64,000 nucleotides of DNA from an uncultured Lachnospiraceae bacterium (GTDB lineage Bacteria; Bacillota; Clostridia; Lachnospirales; Lachnospiraceae): assembly GCA_910589075.1 (NCBI GenBank), contig CAJUSK010000013.1:1-64000 (forward strand), read 5' to 3'. The translations under genes and the position numbers were made by a program. Under the pieces are notes generated by a model. That model made no database searches and had not been told where the DNA came from. It saw nothing but the letters and a program-made list of their open reading frames with translations. Below, piece after piece: positions 40,767 to 48,772 of this stretch. Position 1 is the first letter of the stretch; each line of letters starts with the position of its first letter.

Positions 40767-41193
40767 TTGATGCACCGCCTTCCAAGTCTGCTTTAGAAAC
40801 AATTTTACATTTGCATGGAAGCTTATGTGTAGCAAGACGTAACGCTTCTTTTGCGATTTCTTCCGATACACCGGAAATCTCGAACATCACGCGTCCTGGT
40901 TTCACCACTGCTACCCAGTATTCAAGAGTACCTTTTCCGGAACCCATACGTGTTTCAGCCGGTTTTGCCGTCACGGGCTTATCCGGGAAAATTTTAATCC
41001 AGACCTGGCCGCCACGTTTGATATAACGTGTCATCGCAATACGGGCTGCTTCAATCTGATTGGACTTGATCCAGCATGGCTCCGTTGCAACAATACCATA
41101 TTCACCATAAGTAATCGTATTGCCCCTCATAGCTTTACCTGCCATGGAACCGCGGAACTGTTTACGACGTTTTACTCTTTTAGGCATTAACAT
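40756..41193 (-). CDS. rplP: 50S ribosomal protein L16
   Basis: 145-residue protein by the A-site tRNA elbow: MLMPKRVKRRKQFRGSMAGK, GEYGIVATEPCWIKSNQIEA, RIAMTRYIKRGGQVWIKIFP and KGTLEYWVAVVKPGRVMFEI. Overlaps rpsC by one base. Confidence 0.97.
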   Translation of the reverse strand: MLMPKRVKRRKQFRGSMAGKAMRGNTITYGEYGIVATEPCWIKSNQIEAARIAMTRYIKRGGQVWIKIFPDKPVTAKPAETRMGSGKGTLEYWVAVVKPGRVMFEISGVSEEIAKEALRLATHKLPCKCKIVSKADLEGGASNEN

Positions 41194-41852
41194 TATTTAT
41201 CGCTCCCTTCCTTGTTTCCTTTCGTAGGTAGTACCTCGCCTTTGTAGATCCATACCTTAACGCCAACTTTACCATATGTGGTGTCGGCTTCTGCAAATCC
41301 ATATTCAATATCAGCACGAAGGGTCTGAAGCGGAATCGTACCTTCGCTGTAAAATTCGGTACGGGCCATATCAGCGCCGCCAAGACGTCCCGAAACAGAA
41401 GTCTTAATACCAAGCGCACCCATTTTCATGGTTCTGCCCATGCAGGATTTCATTGCACGACGGAAAGATACACGGTTTTCCAACTGCTGTGCGATATTCT
41501 CCGCTACAAGCTGCGCATCTCTGTCAGGTTTTTTGATTTCCTTAATATCCACCAGTACTTTCTTGTCTGTCAGTTTGGTAAGTTCTTTTTTGGTAACTTC
41601 AATCTTTTCTCCGCCTTTACCGATGACAACACCCGGTTTCGCCGTGAAAATAATTACTTTCACTCTGTCAGATGCTCTTTCAATTTCAATTTTGGAAATT
41701 CCCGCATCATATAATTTCTTTTTCAAAAACTTTCTGATATTATAATCTTCTACCAGAAAATCGGAAAATTCAGCATCAGAAGCATACCATCTGGAATCCC
41801 AGTCCTTAATAATGCCCACTCTCAGGCCATGAGGATTAACTTTCTGTCCCAT
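41193..41852 (-). CDS. rpsC: 30S ribosomal protein S3
   Basis: 219-residue mRNA-entry protein with KH domain: MGQKVNPHGLRVGIIKDWDS, VIIFTAKPGVVIGKGGEKIE (KH GxxG), GALGIKTSVSGRLGGADMAR and TIPLQTLRADIEYGFAEADT. One-base overlaps at both ends. Confidence 0.97.
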   Translation of the reverse strand: MGQKVNPHGLRVGIIKDWDSRWYASDAEFSDFLVEDYNIRKFLKKKLYDAGISKIEIERASDRVKVIIFTAKPGVVIGKGGEKIEVTKKELTKLTDKKVLVDIKEIKKPDRDAQLVAENIAQQLENRVSFRRAMKSCMGRTMKMGALGIKTSVSGRLGGADMARTEFYSEGTIPLQTLRADIEYGFAEADTTYGKVGVKVWIYKGEVLPTKGNKEGSDK

Positions 41853-42250
41853 TATCTTTCCTCCCGTCTTTCATCAAGCACAACTGTAATATGGCTCATT
41901 CTCTTCTCAATTCTGTAAGCCCTGCCCTGTGCCCTCGGTCTAACTCTCTTCATTGTAGGTCCTTTGTTCGCATAGCACTCTGCAATATAAAGATTATCCC
42001 TGTTCATGCCGTTGTTGTTCTCGGCATTGGCAATCGCTGACTCCAACAGTTTTTTAACCAGGCCCGATGCGTATCTGGGATTGTATTCCAGAATACCGAG
42101 TGCGGTCGTTACATCTTTACCTCTGATGGCATCTAAAACAAAACATGCTTTCTGGACGGATACCCTTGCATAAGATAATTTTGCAGACGGTCTGGTATCC
42201 CTTTTCGCATTTCTTTCTCTTTTTATCTGACTTCTGTGTCCTTTCGCCAT
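41852..42250 (-). CDS. rplV: 50S ribosomal protein L22
   Basis: Tunnel-lining protein, 132 residues: a basic start, SAKLSYARVSVQKACFVLDA, GLVKKLLESAIANAENNNGM and GPTMKRVRPRAQGRAYRIEK with the loop that reaches the macrolide site. Confidence 0.97.
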   Translation of the reverse strand: MAKGHRSQIKRERNAKRDTRPSAKLSYARVSVQKACFVLDAIRGKDVTTALGILEYNPRYASGLVKKLLESAIANAENNNGMNRDNLYIAECYANKGPTMKRVRPRAQGRAYRIEKRMSHITVVLDERREER

Positions 42251-42272
42251 GGATGGAAACCTCCTTTCAAAA

Positions 42273-42554
42273 TTATCTTACTTTGGATTTCTTTTCATCT
42301 TTTCCATGTCCCCGATAAGTTCTGGTAGCAACGAACTCACCCAGTTTATGTCCAACCATATCCTCTGTCACGTATACCGGCACATGTTTTCTGCCGTCAT
42401 GCACTGCAAAGGTGTGTCCCACAAAAGAGGGGAAGATTGTGGAACGGCGGGACCAGGTTTTAATCACCTGTTTCTGTCCTGATGCATTCAGAGCATCCAC
42501 CTTTTTCAGCACGCTCTTATCTGCAAATGGTCCTTTTTTTAATGATCTTGCCAT
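42273..42554 (-). CDS. rpsS: 30S ribosomal protein S19
   Basis: 93-residue head protein: MARSLKKGPFADKSVLKKVD, IKTWSRRSTIFPSFVGHTFA, VHDGRKHVPVYVTEDMVGHK and LGEFVATRTYRGHGKDEKK. Confidence 0.97.
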   Translation of the reverse strand: MARSLKKGPFADKSVLKKVDALNASGQKQVIKTWSRRSTIFPSFVGHTFAVHDGRKHVPVYVTEDMVGHKLGEFVATRTYRGHGKDEKKSKVR

Positions 42555-42578
42555 TTTGATTCCTCCTATTAATATCGC

Positions 42579-43421
42579 TTACTTCATCGCTCTGCCGTCA
42601 CGTCTTCTTACGATCAACTTATTAGACTGTTTCTTTTTCTTTCTGGTCTTTAAGCCAAGTGCCGGTTTGCCCCAGGGTGTACACGGGCCGGGACGTCCGA
42701 TTCCGGTCTTGCCTTCACCACCGCCGTGCGGATGGTCATTGGGGTTCATAACAGAACCGCGAACAGTCGGTCTGAAGCCCATATGACGCTTGCGCCCTGC
42801 TTTACCGATATTAATCAGGTTATGATCTGCATTTCCCACAACGCCGATTGTTGCGCGGCATACGATGGGAACCATTCTCATTTCGCCTGAAGGAAGTCTG
42901 AGTGTTGCATATTTTCCTTCTTTAGCCATCAACTGTGCACTGTTACCCGCGCTGCGGACCATCTGGCCGCCTTTTCCGGGATACAGTTCTATATTGTGTA
43001 CCTGTGTACCAACAGGAATTTCCGATAAGGGGAGGCAGTTACCAATCCTGACTTCGGCTTCCGGCCCGTTCATAACCTTCATGCCGTCTTTCAGGCCTTC
43101 CGGTGCGAGAATATAGGATTTCTGTCCGTCCGCATAACAGATCAGCGCGATATTGGCTGTTCTGTTGGGATCATATTCGATGCCCACGACTGTAGCCGGG
43201 ATACCGTCTTTGATCCGTTTGAAATCAATCATTCTGTATTTTCTTCTGCTGCCGCCTCCGCGGTGTCTGACTGTAATCTTACCCTGATTGTTACGTCCGG
43301 AATTCTTGTTCAGGGATACAAGAAGGCTCTTTTCAGGAGTTTTCTTTGTAATCTCTGCGAAATCAGAACCGGTCATATGCCTTCTGGAAGGTGTATATGG
43401 GTTATATGTCTTAATTCCCAT
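42579..43421 (-). CDS. rplB: 50S ribosomal protein L2
   Basis: 280-residue protein near the peptidyl-transferase centre: MGIKTYNPYTPSRRHMTGSD, GRNNQGKITVRHRGGGSRRK, GNCLPLSEIPVGTQVHNIEL, and GRKRHMGFRPTVRGSVMNPN followed by DHPHGGGEGK with the conserved His. Confidence 0.98.
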   Translation of the reverse strand: MGIKTYNPYTPSRRHMTGSDFAEITKKTPEKSLLVSLNKNSGRNNQGKITVRHRGGGSRRKYRMIDFKRIKDGIPATVVGIEYDPNRTANIALICYADGQKSYILAPEGLKDGMKVMNGPEAEVRIGNCLPLSEIPVGTQVHNIELYPGKGGQMVRSAGNSAQLMAKEGKYATLRLPSGEMRMVPIVCRATIGVVGNADHNLINIGKAGRKRHMGFRPTVRGSVMNPNDHPHGGGEGKTGIGRPGPCTPWGKPALGLKTRKKKKQSNKLIVRRRDGRAMK

Positions 43422-43490
43422 TGTTGTTTCTCCTTTCGATGCTTGATTTATTATCGCACTTTTCTGTGCTTAGTGAAAACCATGGCCCAA

Positions 43491-43790
43491 TCACAGGCCT
43501 GTAAAGATTTCTATCTCCTTACTGTCTTCTGTCAACTGGACAATCGCCTTTTTGGTTTTTGCCGTCCTTCCCACAATGGCGCCGCGTCTCTTCTTTTTGC
43601 CATCCTGGTTTAATGTGTTCACTTTCTTAACCTTTGTCCCTTCGAACATCTTTTCCACAGCTTCTTTGATCTGTGCTTTATTTGCCTCTGTATGAACAAG
43701 GAATGTATATTTCTTTTCGCTCATACCGGCCATGCTCTTTTCTGTGATAACCGGTTTGAGGATTACATCATAATACTGTAAAACTGCCAT
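43491..43790 (-). CDS. rplW: 50S ribosomal protein L23
   Basis: Docking site for trigger factor and SRP at the tunnel exit, 99 residues: YYDVILKPVITEKSMAGMSE, KYTFLVHTEANKAQIKEAVE, KVKKVNTLNQDGKKKRRGAI. Overlaps the rplD stop by one base. Confidence 0.97.
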   Translation of the reverse strand: MAVLQYYDVILKPVITEKSMAGMSEKKYTFLVHTEANKAQIKEAVEKMFEGTKVKKVNTLNQDGKKKRRGAIVGRTAKTKKAIVQLTEDSKEIEIFTGL

Positions 43791-44410
43791 TATGCGTACA
43801 CCTCCTCAATCTTCTTTACCGCATCCTTGGTCAGGACGAGTGTTCCGCCTCTCAAAATATCATATACATTGATTGTATTTGTGAGAGCCGTGTTGATACC
43901 TTCCAGGTTTCTCGCTGACATGATGACGTTTTCATCATTCTCAGACAGAACCACAAGCCCTTTGTTTACATGCAGATTGTCCATAATCTTTTTGAAGTTT
44001 TTGGTCTTGATCTCACTGAGTTTCAACTCATCCACAACGACCAGCTTGTTCTCCTGCACTCTGCTGGTCAGGGCAGATTTCAGCGCAAGCCTCTTCTCTT
44101 TTTTGTTTAATTTAAAAGAATAATCTCTCGGAACCGGGGCAAATACAACGCCACCTCCTGTCCACTGAGGTGCTCTTGTGGATCCCTGTCTTGCATGTCC
44201 GGTTCCTTTCTGTCTCCAGGGCTTTCTTCCGCCGCCGGAAACTTCGGAACGTGTCTTTGCCTTCTGTGTCCCCTGACGATTGTTTGCAAGCTGCTGCACA
44301 ACCGCCATGTGTACCAGATGTTCATTCACTTCTACGCCAAATACGGCATCGCTGAGGTCGATTTTCTCAACTTCTTTGCCTTCCATATTATAAACAGATA
44401 CGTTTGCCAT
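43790..44410 (-). CDS. rplD: 50S ribosomal protein L4
   Basis: 206-residue tunnel protein; in E. coli it also represses the S10 operon. GTQKAKTRSEVSGGGRKPWR, QKGTGHARQGSTRAPQWTGG, GVVFAPVPRDYSFKLNKKEK and NINVYDILRGGTLVLTKDAV-like C-terminal segment are canonical. Confidence 0.97.
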   Translation of the reverse strand: MANVSVYNMEGKEVEKIDLSDAVFGVEVNEHLVHMAVVQQLANNRQGTQKAKTRSEVSGGGRKPWRQKGTGHARQGSTRAPQWTGGGVVFAPVPRDYSFKLNKKEKRLALKSALTSRVQENKLVVVDELKLSEIKTKNFKKIMDNLHVNKGLVVLSENDENVIMSARNLEGINTALTNTINVYDILRGGTLVLTKDAVKKIEEVYA

Positions 44411-44437
44411 CTGTGTGATCCTCCTTTCATCCGAAAT

Positions 44438-45121
44438 TTATGCTTCTACCTTTGTAGTCTCTTTGATTGTTACCAGTGCTTTCCTGGGGCCCGGCACTGC
44501 GCCTTTTACCAGAAGCAGATTCTTTTCCGCATCCACTCTCACTACGCTCAGATTCTGAACCGTAACTTTTACGCAGCCCATATGTCCGGGCATCTTCTTT
44601 CCCTTAAACACTTTGCTGGGGGAAGAGCATGCACCGTTGGAACCCTGATGACGATGGAATTTGGAACCATGTGCCATAGGTCCTCTGTGCTGTCCGTGTC
44701 TCTTAATCGCACCCTGGAAGCCCTTACCTTTGGAAATGGCCGTTGCGTCCACACGGTCGCCAACTTCAAAGATGTCCGCTTTGATTTCATTTCCCAGTGC
44801 AAATTCTTCTGCGTTTTCAAGTTTCAGTTCCCTTACATATCTCTTGCTGGAAACACCGGCTTTTTTGAAATGTCCCTGCAAAGGCTTATTTACGCCATGT
44901 CTGTGGATCACTTCTTTCTTTCCGCCTTTATCTTTGTTGATTATCTTCTCTTTCTTATCAACAAATCCAACCTGTACTGCGCTGTAACCGTCGTTATCCA
45001 TTGTTTTAACCTGTGTTACAACACAAGGCCCTGCCTGAAGCACCGTTACCGGAATCAGCGAGCCGTCTTCATTGAAAATCTGTGTCATACCGACTTTTGT
45101 CGCCAGAATTGCTTTTTTCAT
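44438..45121 (-). CDS. rplC: 50S ribosomal protein L3
   Basis: Early-assembly protein of 227 residues, slightly longer than most: MKKAILATKVGMTQIFNEDG, ISKGKGFQGAIKRHGQHRGP, MAHGSKFHRHQGSNGACSSP and KGKKMPGHMGCVKVTVQNLS. The extra length lies in the hydrophilic middle (DKKEKIINKDKGGKKEVIHR). Confidence 0.97.
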   Translation of the reverse strand: MKKAILATKVGMTQIFNEDGSLIPVTVLQAGPCVVTQVKTMDNDGYSAVQVGFVDKKEKIINKDKGGKKEVIHRHGVNKPLQGHFKKAGVSSKRYVRELKLENAEEFALGNEIKADIFEVGDRVDATAISKGKGFQGAIKRHGQHRGPMAHGSKFHRHQGSNGACSSPSKVFKGKKMPGHMGCVKVTVQNLSVVRVDAEKNLLLVKGAVPGPRKALVTIKETTKVEA

Positions 45122-45183
45122 TACTGCATTTACCTCCTGTCTGTTCTACAGCGGAACGGGCCTGCCGTTCATACTAGTAGGGG

Positions 45184-45501
45184 TTATTTATTTTTCATTT
45201 TAATATCAATATAGACACCTGCAGGCATCTCCAGTCTCTGGAGCACATCCACTGTTTTGGGTGTGGGGGAGATGATGTCAATCAGTCTCTTATGTGTCCT
45301 CTGTTCGAACTGCTCTCTGGAATCTTTGTATTTGTGAACCGCCCTGAGGATTGTCACAACTTCCTTCTTTGTGGGAAGGGGAACCGGTCCGCTCACCTGA
45401 GATCCGTTCTTTTTAACTGTTTCGATGATTTTTTTGGCACATGCATCCACCAACTGGTGTTCATACGCTTTCAATGTAATTCTCATTACCTGGCTTGCCA
45501 T
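45184..45501 (-). CDS. rpsJ: 30S ribosomal protein S10
   Basis: First gene of the S10-spc-alpha operon; also NusE in antitermination. 105 residues: MASQVMRITLKAYEHQLVDA, GPVPLPTKKEVVTILRAVHK, EQFEQRTHKRLIDIISPTPK and VDVLQRLEMPAGVYIDIKM. ATG 45501 with GGAGG upstream; the frame extends 31 codons into the leader without support. Confidence 0.97.
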   Translation of the reverse strand: MASQVMRITLKAYEHQLVDACAKKIIETVKKNGSQVSGPVPLPTKKEVVTILRAVHKYKDSREQFEQRTHKRLIDIISPTPKTVDVLQRLEMPAGVYIDIKMKNK

Positions 45502-45540
45502 AAAAAAAGTCGCCTCCTTTTCGCACTTTTTAATTGAAGT

Positions 45541-45733
45541 ACGACAAGCGGTGACTGTACACTCTCCCGTGTGTGTCCTGTTGCAAAACGCCACACGTTG
45601 TTTCTGTCCCTTTTATAGACATCTGTTACCTGTACAGTGACTTGTCGTCAGTTTCCTAACTTGACATTCGCTCCACGGAAAACCTGCCATACAAGGCAGC
45701 AACCTCACGTCTCATCGCTATCATGTCACAGCA
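45541..45733 (-). promoter_or_regulatory. Structured 5' leader of the S10 operon
   Basis: The leader transcript (about 45733 to 45502, 230 nt) contains a long-range stem: ACGACAAGTCACTGTACA (45631-45648, minus strand) pairs with TGTACAGTCACCGCTTGTCG and one more base (45541-45561) with one bulge. It encloses a second stem built on CGTGTG and CACACG. A smaller hairpin CTGCC/GGCAG lies near 45686-45701. The position and structure fit an autoregulatory r-protein leader. Which protein binds (L4 by analogy) is not shown. Confidence 0.55.
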
Positions 45734-45739
45734 TTAATG

Positions 45740-45768
45740 ATTATAATCGCATTTCCAATAAAATGCAA
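45740..45768 (-). promoter_or_regulatory. Promoter of the S10-spc-alpha operon
   Basis: On the minus strand TTGCAT (45763-45768), 17 bp, TATAAT (45740-45745). Transcript start near 45733. It is the only strong promoter upstream of rpsJ. Confidence 0.82.
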
Positions 45769-45803
45769 GTACTTTTTCTATGAAACTCATAAAATTTCTG
45801 TAG

Positions 45804-45959
45804 CGGTGGAAAAAAGAGCGGGAATGCGTGGTCATCAATGTAGAACAGGCTCTGCCTGATGGCGATGGTGCAGAATACGACCGGGCATTGCGATTGAATC
45901 CATCTTCTGCTCTGTTATCGGAATATTTGGAAACCTGCGAGACCCCGGAAAGCGATTAA
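45804..45959 (+). pseudogene. Short open frame or gene remnant upstream of the chemotaxis gene
   Basis: Between a TAG at 45801 and a TAA at 45957 the plus strand stays open and reads WKKERECVVINVEQALPDGD followed by GAEYDRALRLNPSSALLSEY and a short acidic end. GTG 45828 would give 43 codons. The composition looks protein-like, but there is no ribosome binding site, so it is probably the 3' end of a lost gene. Family not recognised. The rest of 45960-46215 holds a small hairpin (AACCC/GGGTT near 46030) and no other gene. Confidence 0.35.
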
Positions 45960-46215
45960 CCCATAACAGTAAATTCCGGTTTGCAGAATTGCAGCCATCC
46001 TTACGGCAAAAAAATCACAAAAAGCAACAAAATTAACCCTTGTGGGGTTTACAGGTGGCCATGATAAAATATTTATATCTGAACAATTTCCAACTCAATA
46101 TGTGGAGTATGCCAGACAGAATACAAAGTATACCCGCGATATAATTTTTACGGAACGGTTTTTCTAAAATGTCATCAAAATTTACGGTCAGTCTGATAAG
46201 GAGGATACGGGAGAT

Positions 46216-47919
46216 ATGAAAACAAAGAAACTGAGTATTGCAGCGCAGCTTTTTCTCTTTGTTTTAGGGTCGGCTGTCATTGTCGCAATGATTGTGGGGT
46301 GCGTTGCCTACATCAATATGGGCCGTTTTCTGCAAAAGAAGTGTAAAGATGATGTGATGGAGATTGCATCCATTGCCGCAGAAAATGTGGACGGGGAAAT
46401 CTTTGCAACAGCCATGAAAGGCGACGAGGCGGCTCTTTTGACGGTGAAAGACAGTCTGAGTTTTTTCCTGGTCGGCAATTCGGTTACTTATGTTTATACG
46501 CTTATGCCTGGGGACGGGGATTGGTTTCAGTTTGTAGTGGATACCGATCCGGACGATCCGGGAGAATATGCGGAAAACTATGAAGCCCAGGATGCCATGT
46601 TTCAGGCGATGCAGGGCGCCCCTTCCGTGACACAGGATCCTTTTACCGATGAGTGGGGAACTTTCTACAGCGGATACGCGCCGATCTTTCAGGACGGAAA
46701 AGTGCTGGGGATTGTGGCGGTAGATTATGAGGCTTCTTCCATACAGACATCCCTGAACAGCCTGATCCGCAATATCCTGTTTGCAGTGGGCGCGGCAGTA
46801 CTGTTTGCCACTGTGGCCGCTCTGCTCGTTGCAGTCAGAATGCGATGCAATTTTATCAAAGTAAACAACAAAATTCTTGAAGTGGCATCCGATGACGGGG
46901 ATCTCACAAAGGTACTGAATATTACATCCGGCGATGAACTTGAGGTAATCGGAAACAGCCTGAACAGGCTGCTGGAAAAAACCGGAAATACGGTCAGAGA
47001 GATCAAAAGCGCATCCGGCAGCATTGAAGTGAAAATGGGGAATATCAATACACATGTGACAGATTCGGCGGCAAAAGTCAGCGGCATCAACGATACGATC
47101 CATTCCATGGCTGCTTCCTCCGAACAGACTGCGGCCTCTGCCGGGATGGTAGGAAATCAGGTGGATGGGGTATACCACAGTATCCAGAACATTGTTGAAA
47201 CCGCTACGGGAAATACAACCGGCTTACAGGAAATCAACATGGTTTCGCTGCAACTGCATACTACGGCACAGGCATCCTATACTGAAATCGGCAAAAAAGT
47301 GAAAAAAATGGCCCGGTCCCTGCAGGATGAAAAGAAGCGCGGCGAAGCGGTTCTCAGGATTAAGGAACTTTCTGAAACAATTCTCCGGATATCGGATCAG
47401 ACAAATCTGCTCGCCTTAAACGCCACCATAGAGTCAGCAAGAGCCGGGGAAGCAGGAAAAGGCTTTGCCGTTGTAGCGGGAGAAATCGGTACGCTGGCGG
47501 GCAACACAAACGATGCTGCCAATGAAATCCAGACCATGAGTAAAGAAGTCGTGGAAGCCATTCATGGGCTGGATGCATTGGCCGAACAGATGCTTCATTT
47601 CCTGGAGGATGAAATTTCGGCGGATTATCAGAAATTCGGGGATATATCACGTGGCTTTATGGAAAAGTCCAGCGGAATCAGACAGTCCATGGAACAGCTT
47701 CTTAAAAATATGGAAGAATATGCCTGCGTACTGGAAGAGATTCGCAGTTCCATGGAGTCTGTGGGAGCATCGTCCCAGGAAAGCAGTGCGGAGATTATCC
47801 ATCTGTCCGGACTGTTGGCGGCCATAGACGAAGAGATGCGGAACATCCGGGCTGACGTTACGGAAACTTTCTCCGCGATTTCGGTTATGAGCCGTGAATT
47901 GAACAATTATCGGGTATAA
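46216..47919 (+). CDS. Methyl-accepting chemotaxis protein
   Basis: Membrane chemoreceptor of 567 residues. First membrane segment residues 11-31; extracellular sensing domain to about 185 with a Cache/PAS-like end (YSGYAPIFQDGKVLGIVAVD); second segment about 188-210; HAMP region (DDGDLTKVLNITSGDELEVI); then a long cytoplasmic coiled coil. The hairpin tip is present as SDQTNLLALNATIESARAGE and GKGFAVVAGEIGTLAGNT; the usual EVRxLA is EIGTLA. The gene is a single unit between a long leader region and a strong terminator, with no other chemotaxis gene in the window. Ligand unknown. Confidence 0.92.
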   Translation: MKTKKLSIAAQLFLFVLGSAVIVAMIVGCVAYINMGRFLQKKCKDDVMEIASIAAENVDGEIFATAMKGDEAALLTVKDSLSFFLVGNSVTYVYTLMPGDGDWFQFVVDTDPDDPGEYAENYEAQDAMFQAMQGAPSVTQDPFTDEWGTFYSGYAPIFQDGKVLGIVAVDYEASSIQTSLNSLIRNILFAVGAAVLFATVAALLVAVRMRCNFIKVNNKILEVASDDGDLTKVLNITSGDELEVIGNSLNRLLEKTGNTVREIKSASGSIEVKMGNINTHVTDSAAKVSGINDTIHSMAASSEQTAASAGMVGNQVDGVYHSIQNIVETATGNTTGLQEINMVSLQLHTTAQASYTEIGKKVKKMARSLQDEKKRGEAVLRIKELSETILRISDQTNLLALNATIESARAGEAGKGFAVVAGEIGTLAGNTNDAANEIQTMSKEVVEAIHGLDALAEQMLHFLEDEISADYQKFGDISRGFMEKSSGIRQSMEQLLKNMEEYACVLEEIRSSMESVGASSQESSAEIIHLSGLLAAIDEEMRNIRADVTETFSAISVMSRELNNYRV

Positions 47920-47921
47920 GA

Positions 47922-47968
47922 AATGCCGCCGGGATCTGTTGTCTGTCCCGGCGGCATTCCTGGTTTTT
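47922..47968 (+). terminator. Strong terminator after the chemotaxis gene
   Basis: AATGCCGCCGGGA (47922-47934) and TCCCGGCGGCATT (47946-47958) form a perfect 13-bp stem followed by a T-tract to 47968. Confidence 0.92.
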
Positions 47969-48006
47969 CAAAAACGGTTCTGTCCCATCGCCCCAGCTGG
48001 CGCTCT

Positions 48007-48756
48007 CTATTTTCCTGCCGCCCAGCGCAGCACATTCCCCCACAGAACGCTGTTGTTCTCCGACTCGCAAAACGCTGCCGGCATCCAGTGCGGCGCGCAG
48101 TCGCTGGCCCAGGCAAATGTACGGCCTCTCCCGTACGTCCCCAGGGCAAGAATCGGATCTCCCTGCCAGGAAATAACCACATCCGCCTCCCGCTTTGCAA
48201 CAAGTTTGTTATATCCGAGTAATGGCGTCCACCCGGCATTGCAGCCGTTCAAAAGAGGGTGTTCTGAATCCGTTGTCTGCAGAATCAATCCTTCCGGATG
48301 TTCTTCCCTGTCGTCTTCCGCCAGCATTGTCACCGGCAAAATCTCTTCAATGGGTGTTCGTCTGTATCTTGCTTTCGCTTCAAAACCGGTAAAAGACATA
48401 TAACCTCCCATCATACCAAAAGCGCCGCCCTCCTTTACATAATCCGCAATCACTTGCAGCTTGTTGGGCGTAGTCTCGCTCCTGAAGAAGGTATCCGGAT
48501 GCAGAAGAAATGTATTCGCCCCCACATCACTGAGAATCACCACATCATATGCGCGCAGTTCTTCCACCTTTTCCGGAAAATGTTCCAACACTTCATGGGC
48601 CGGTATATGCGTAATCTCCGCCGCATCTTTCATAAATGCCCTCACCCGCTCAATTTCCGTCTGATACCCGCCGATGGTGAACTGGTCAAAGCCTTTTGTC
48701 TCTATGGTTGTAAAAAACCAGGATTCCCCTGCAAATAAAACCTTTACTTTTTCCAT
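48007..48756 (-). CDS. Putative glutamine amidotransferase (DUF1355-like, GATase1 fold)
   Basis: 249 residues resembling the family PF07090 of class I amidotransferase-like proteins. Visible are KVKVLFAGESWFFTTIETKG at the start, YDVVILSDVGANTFLLHP, a GGAFGMMGGYMSFTGFEAK stretch where a nucleophile elbow would lie (Gly-Gly-Tyr, not the canonical Gly-Cys-Gly), and GRGRTFAWASDCAPHWMP. The lack of an obvious Cys in the elbow suggests that it is not a true glutaminase. Relatives are often found beside sugar ABC transporters. Last gene of the LacI-controlled operon, 16 bp past the M20 gene. Confidence 0.72.
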   Translation of the reverse strand: MEKVKVLFAGESWFFTTIETKGFDQFTIGGYQTEIERVRAFMKDAAEITHIPAHEVLEHFPEKVEELRAYDVVILSDVGANTFLLHPDTFFRSETTPNKLQVIADYVKEGGAFGMMGGYMSFTGFEAKARYRRTPIEEILPVTMLAEDDREEHPEGLILQTTDSEHPLLNGCNAGWTPLLGYNKLVAKREADVVISWQGDPILALGTYGRGRTFAWASDCAPHWMPAAFCESENNSVLWGNVLRWAAGK

Positions 48757-48772
48757 ACCTGTATCCTCCGAT

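Noticed and set aside
46170..46205. Possible sigma-28 promoter ahead of the chemotaxis gene (TCTGATAA)
   Set aside because: No TAAA box at the right distance, and the element abuts the ribosome binding site, too close to be a -10 region.
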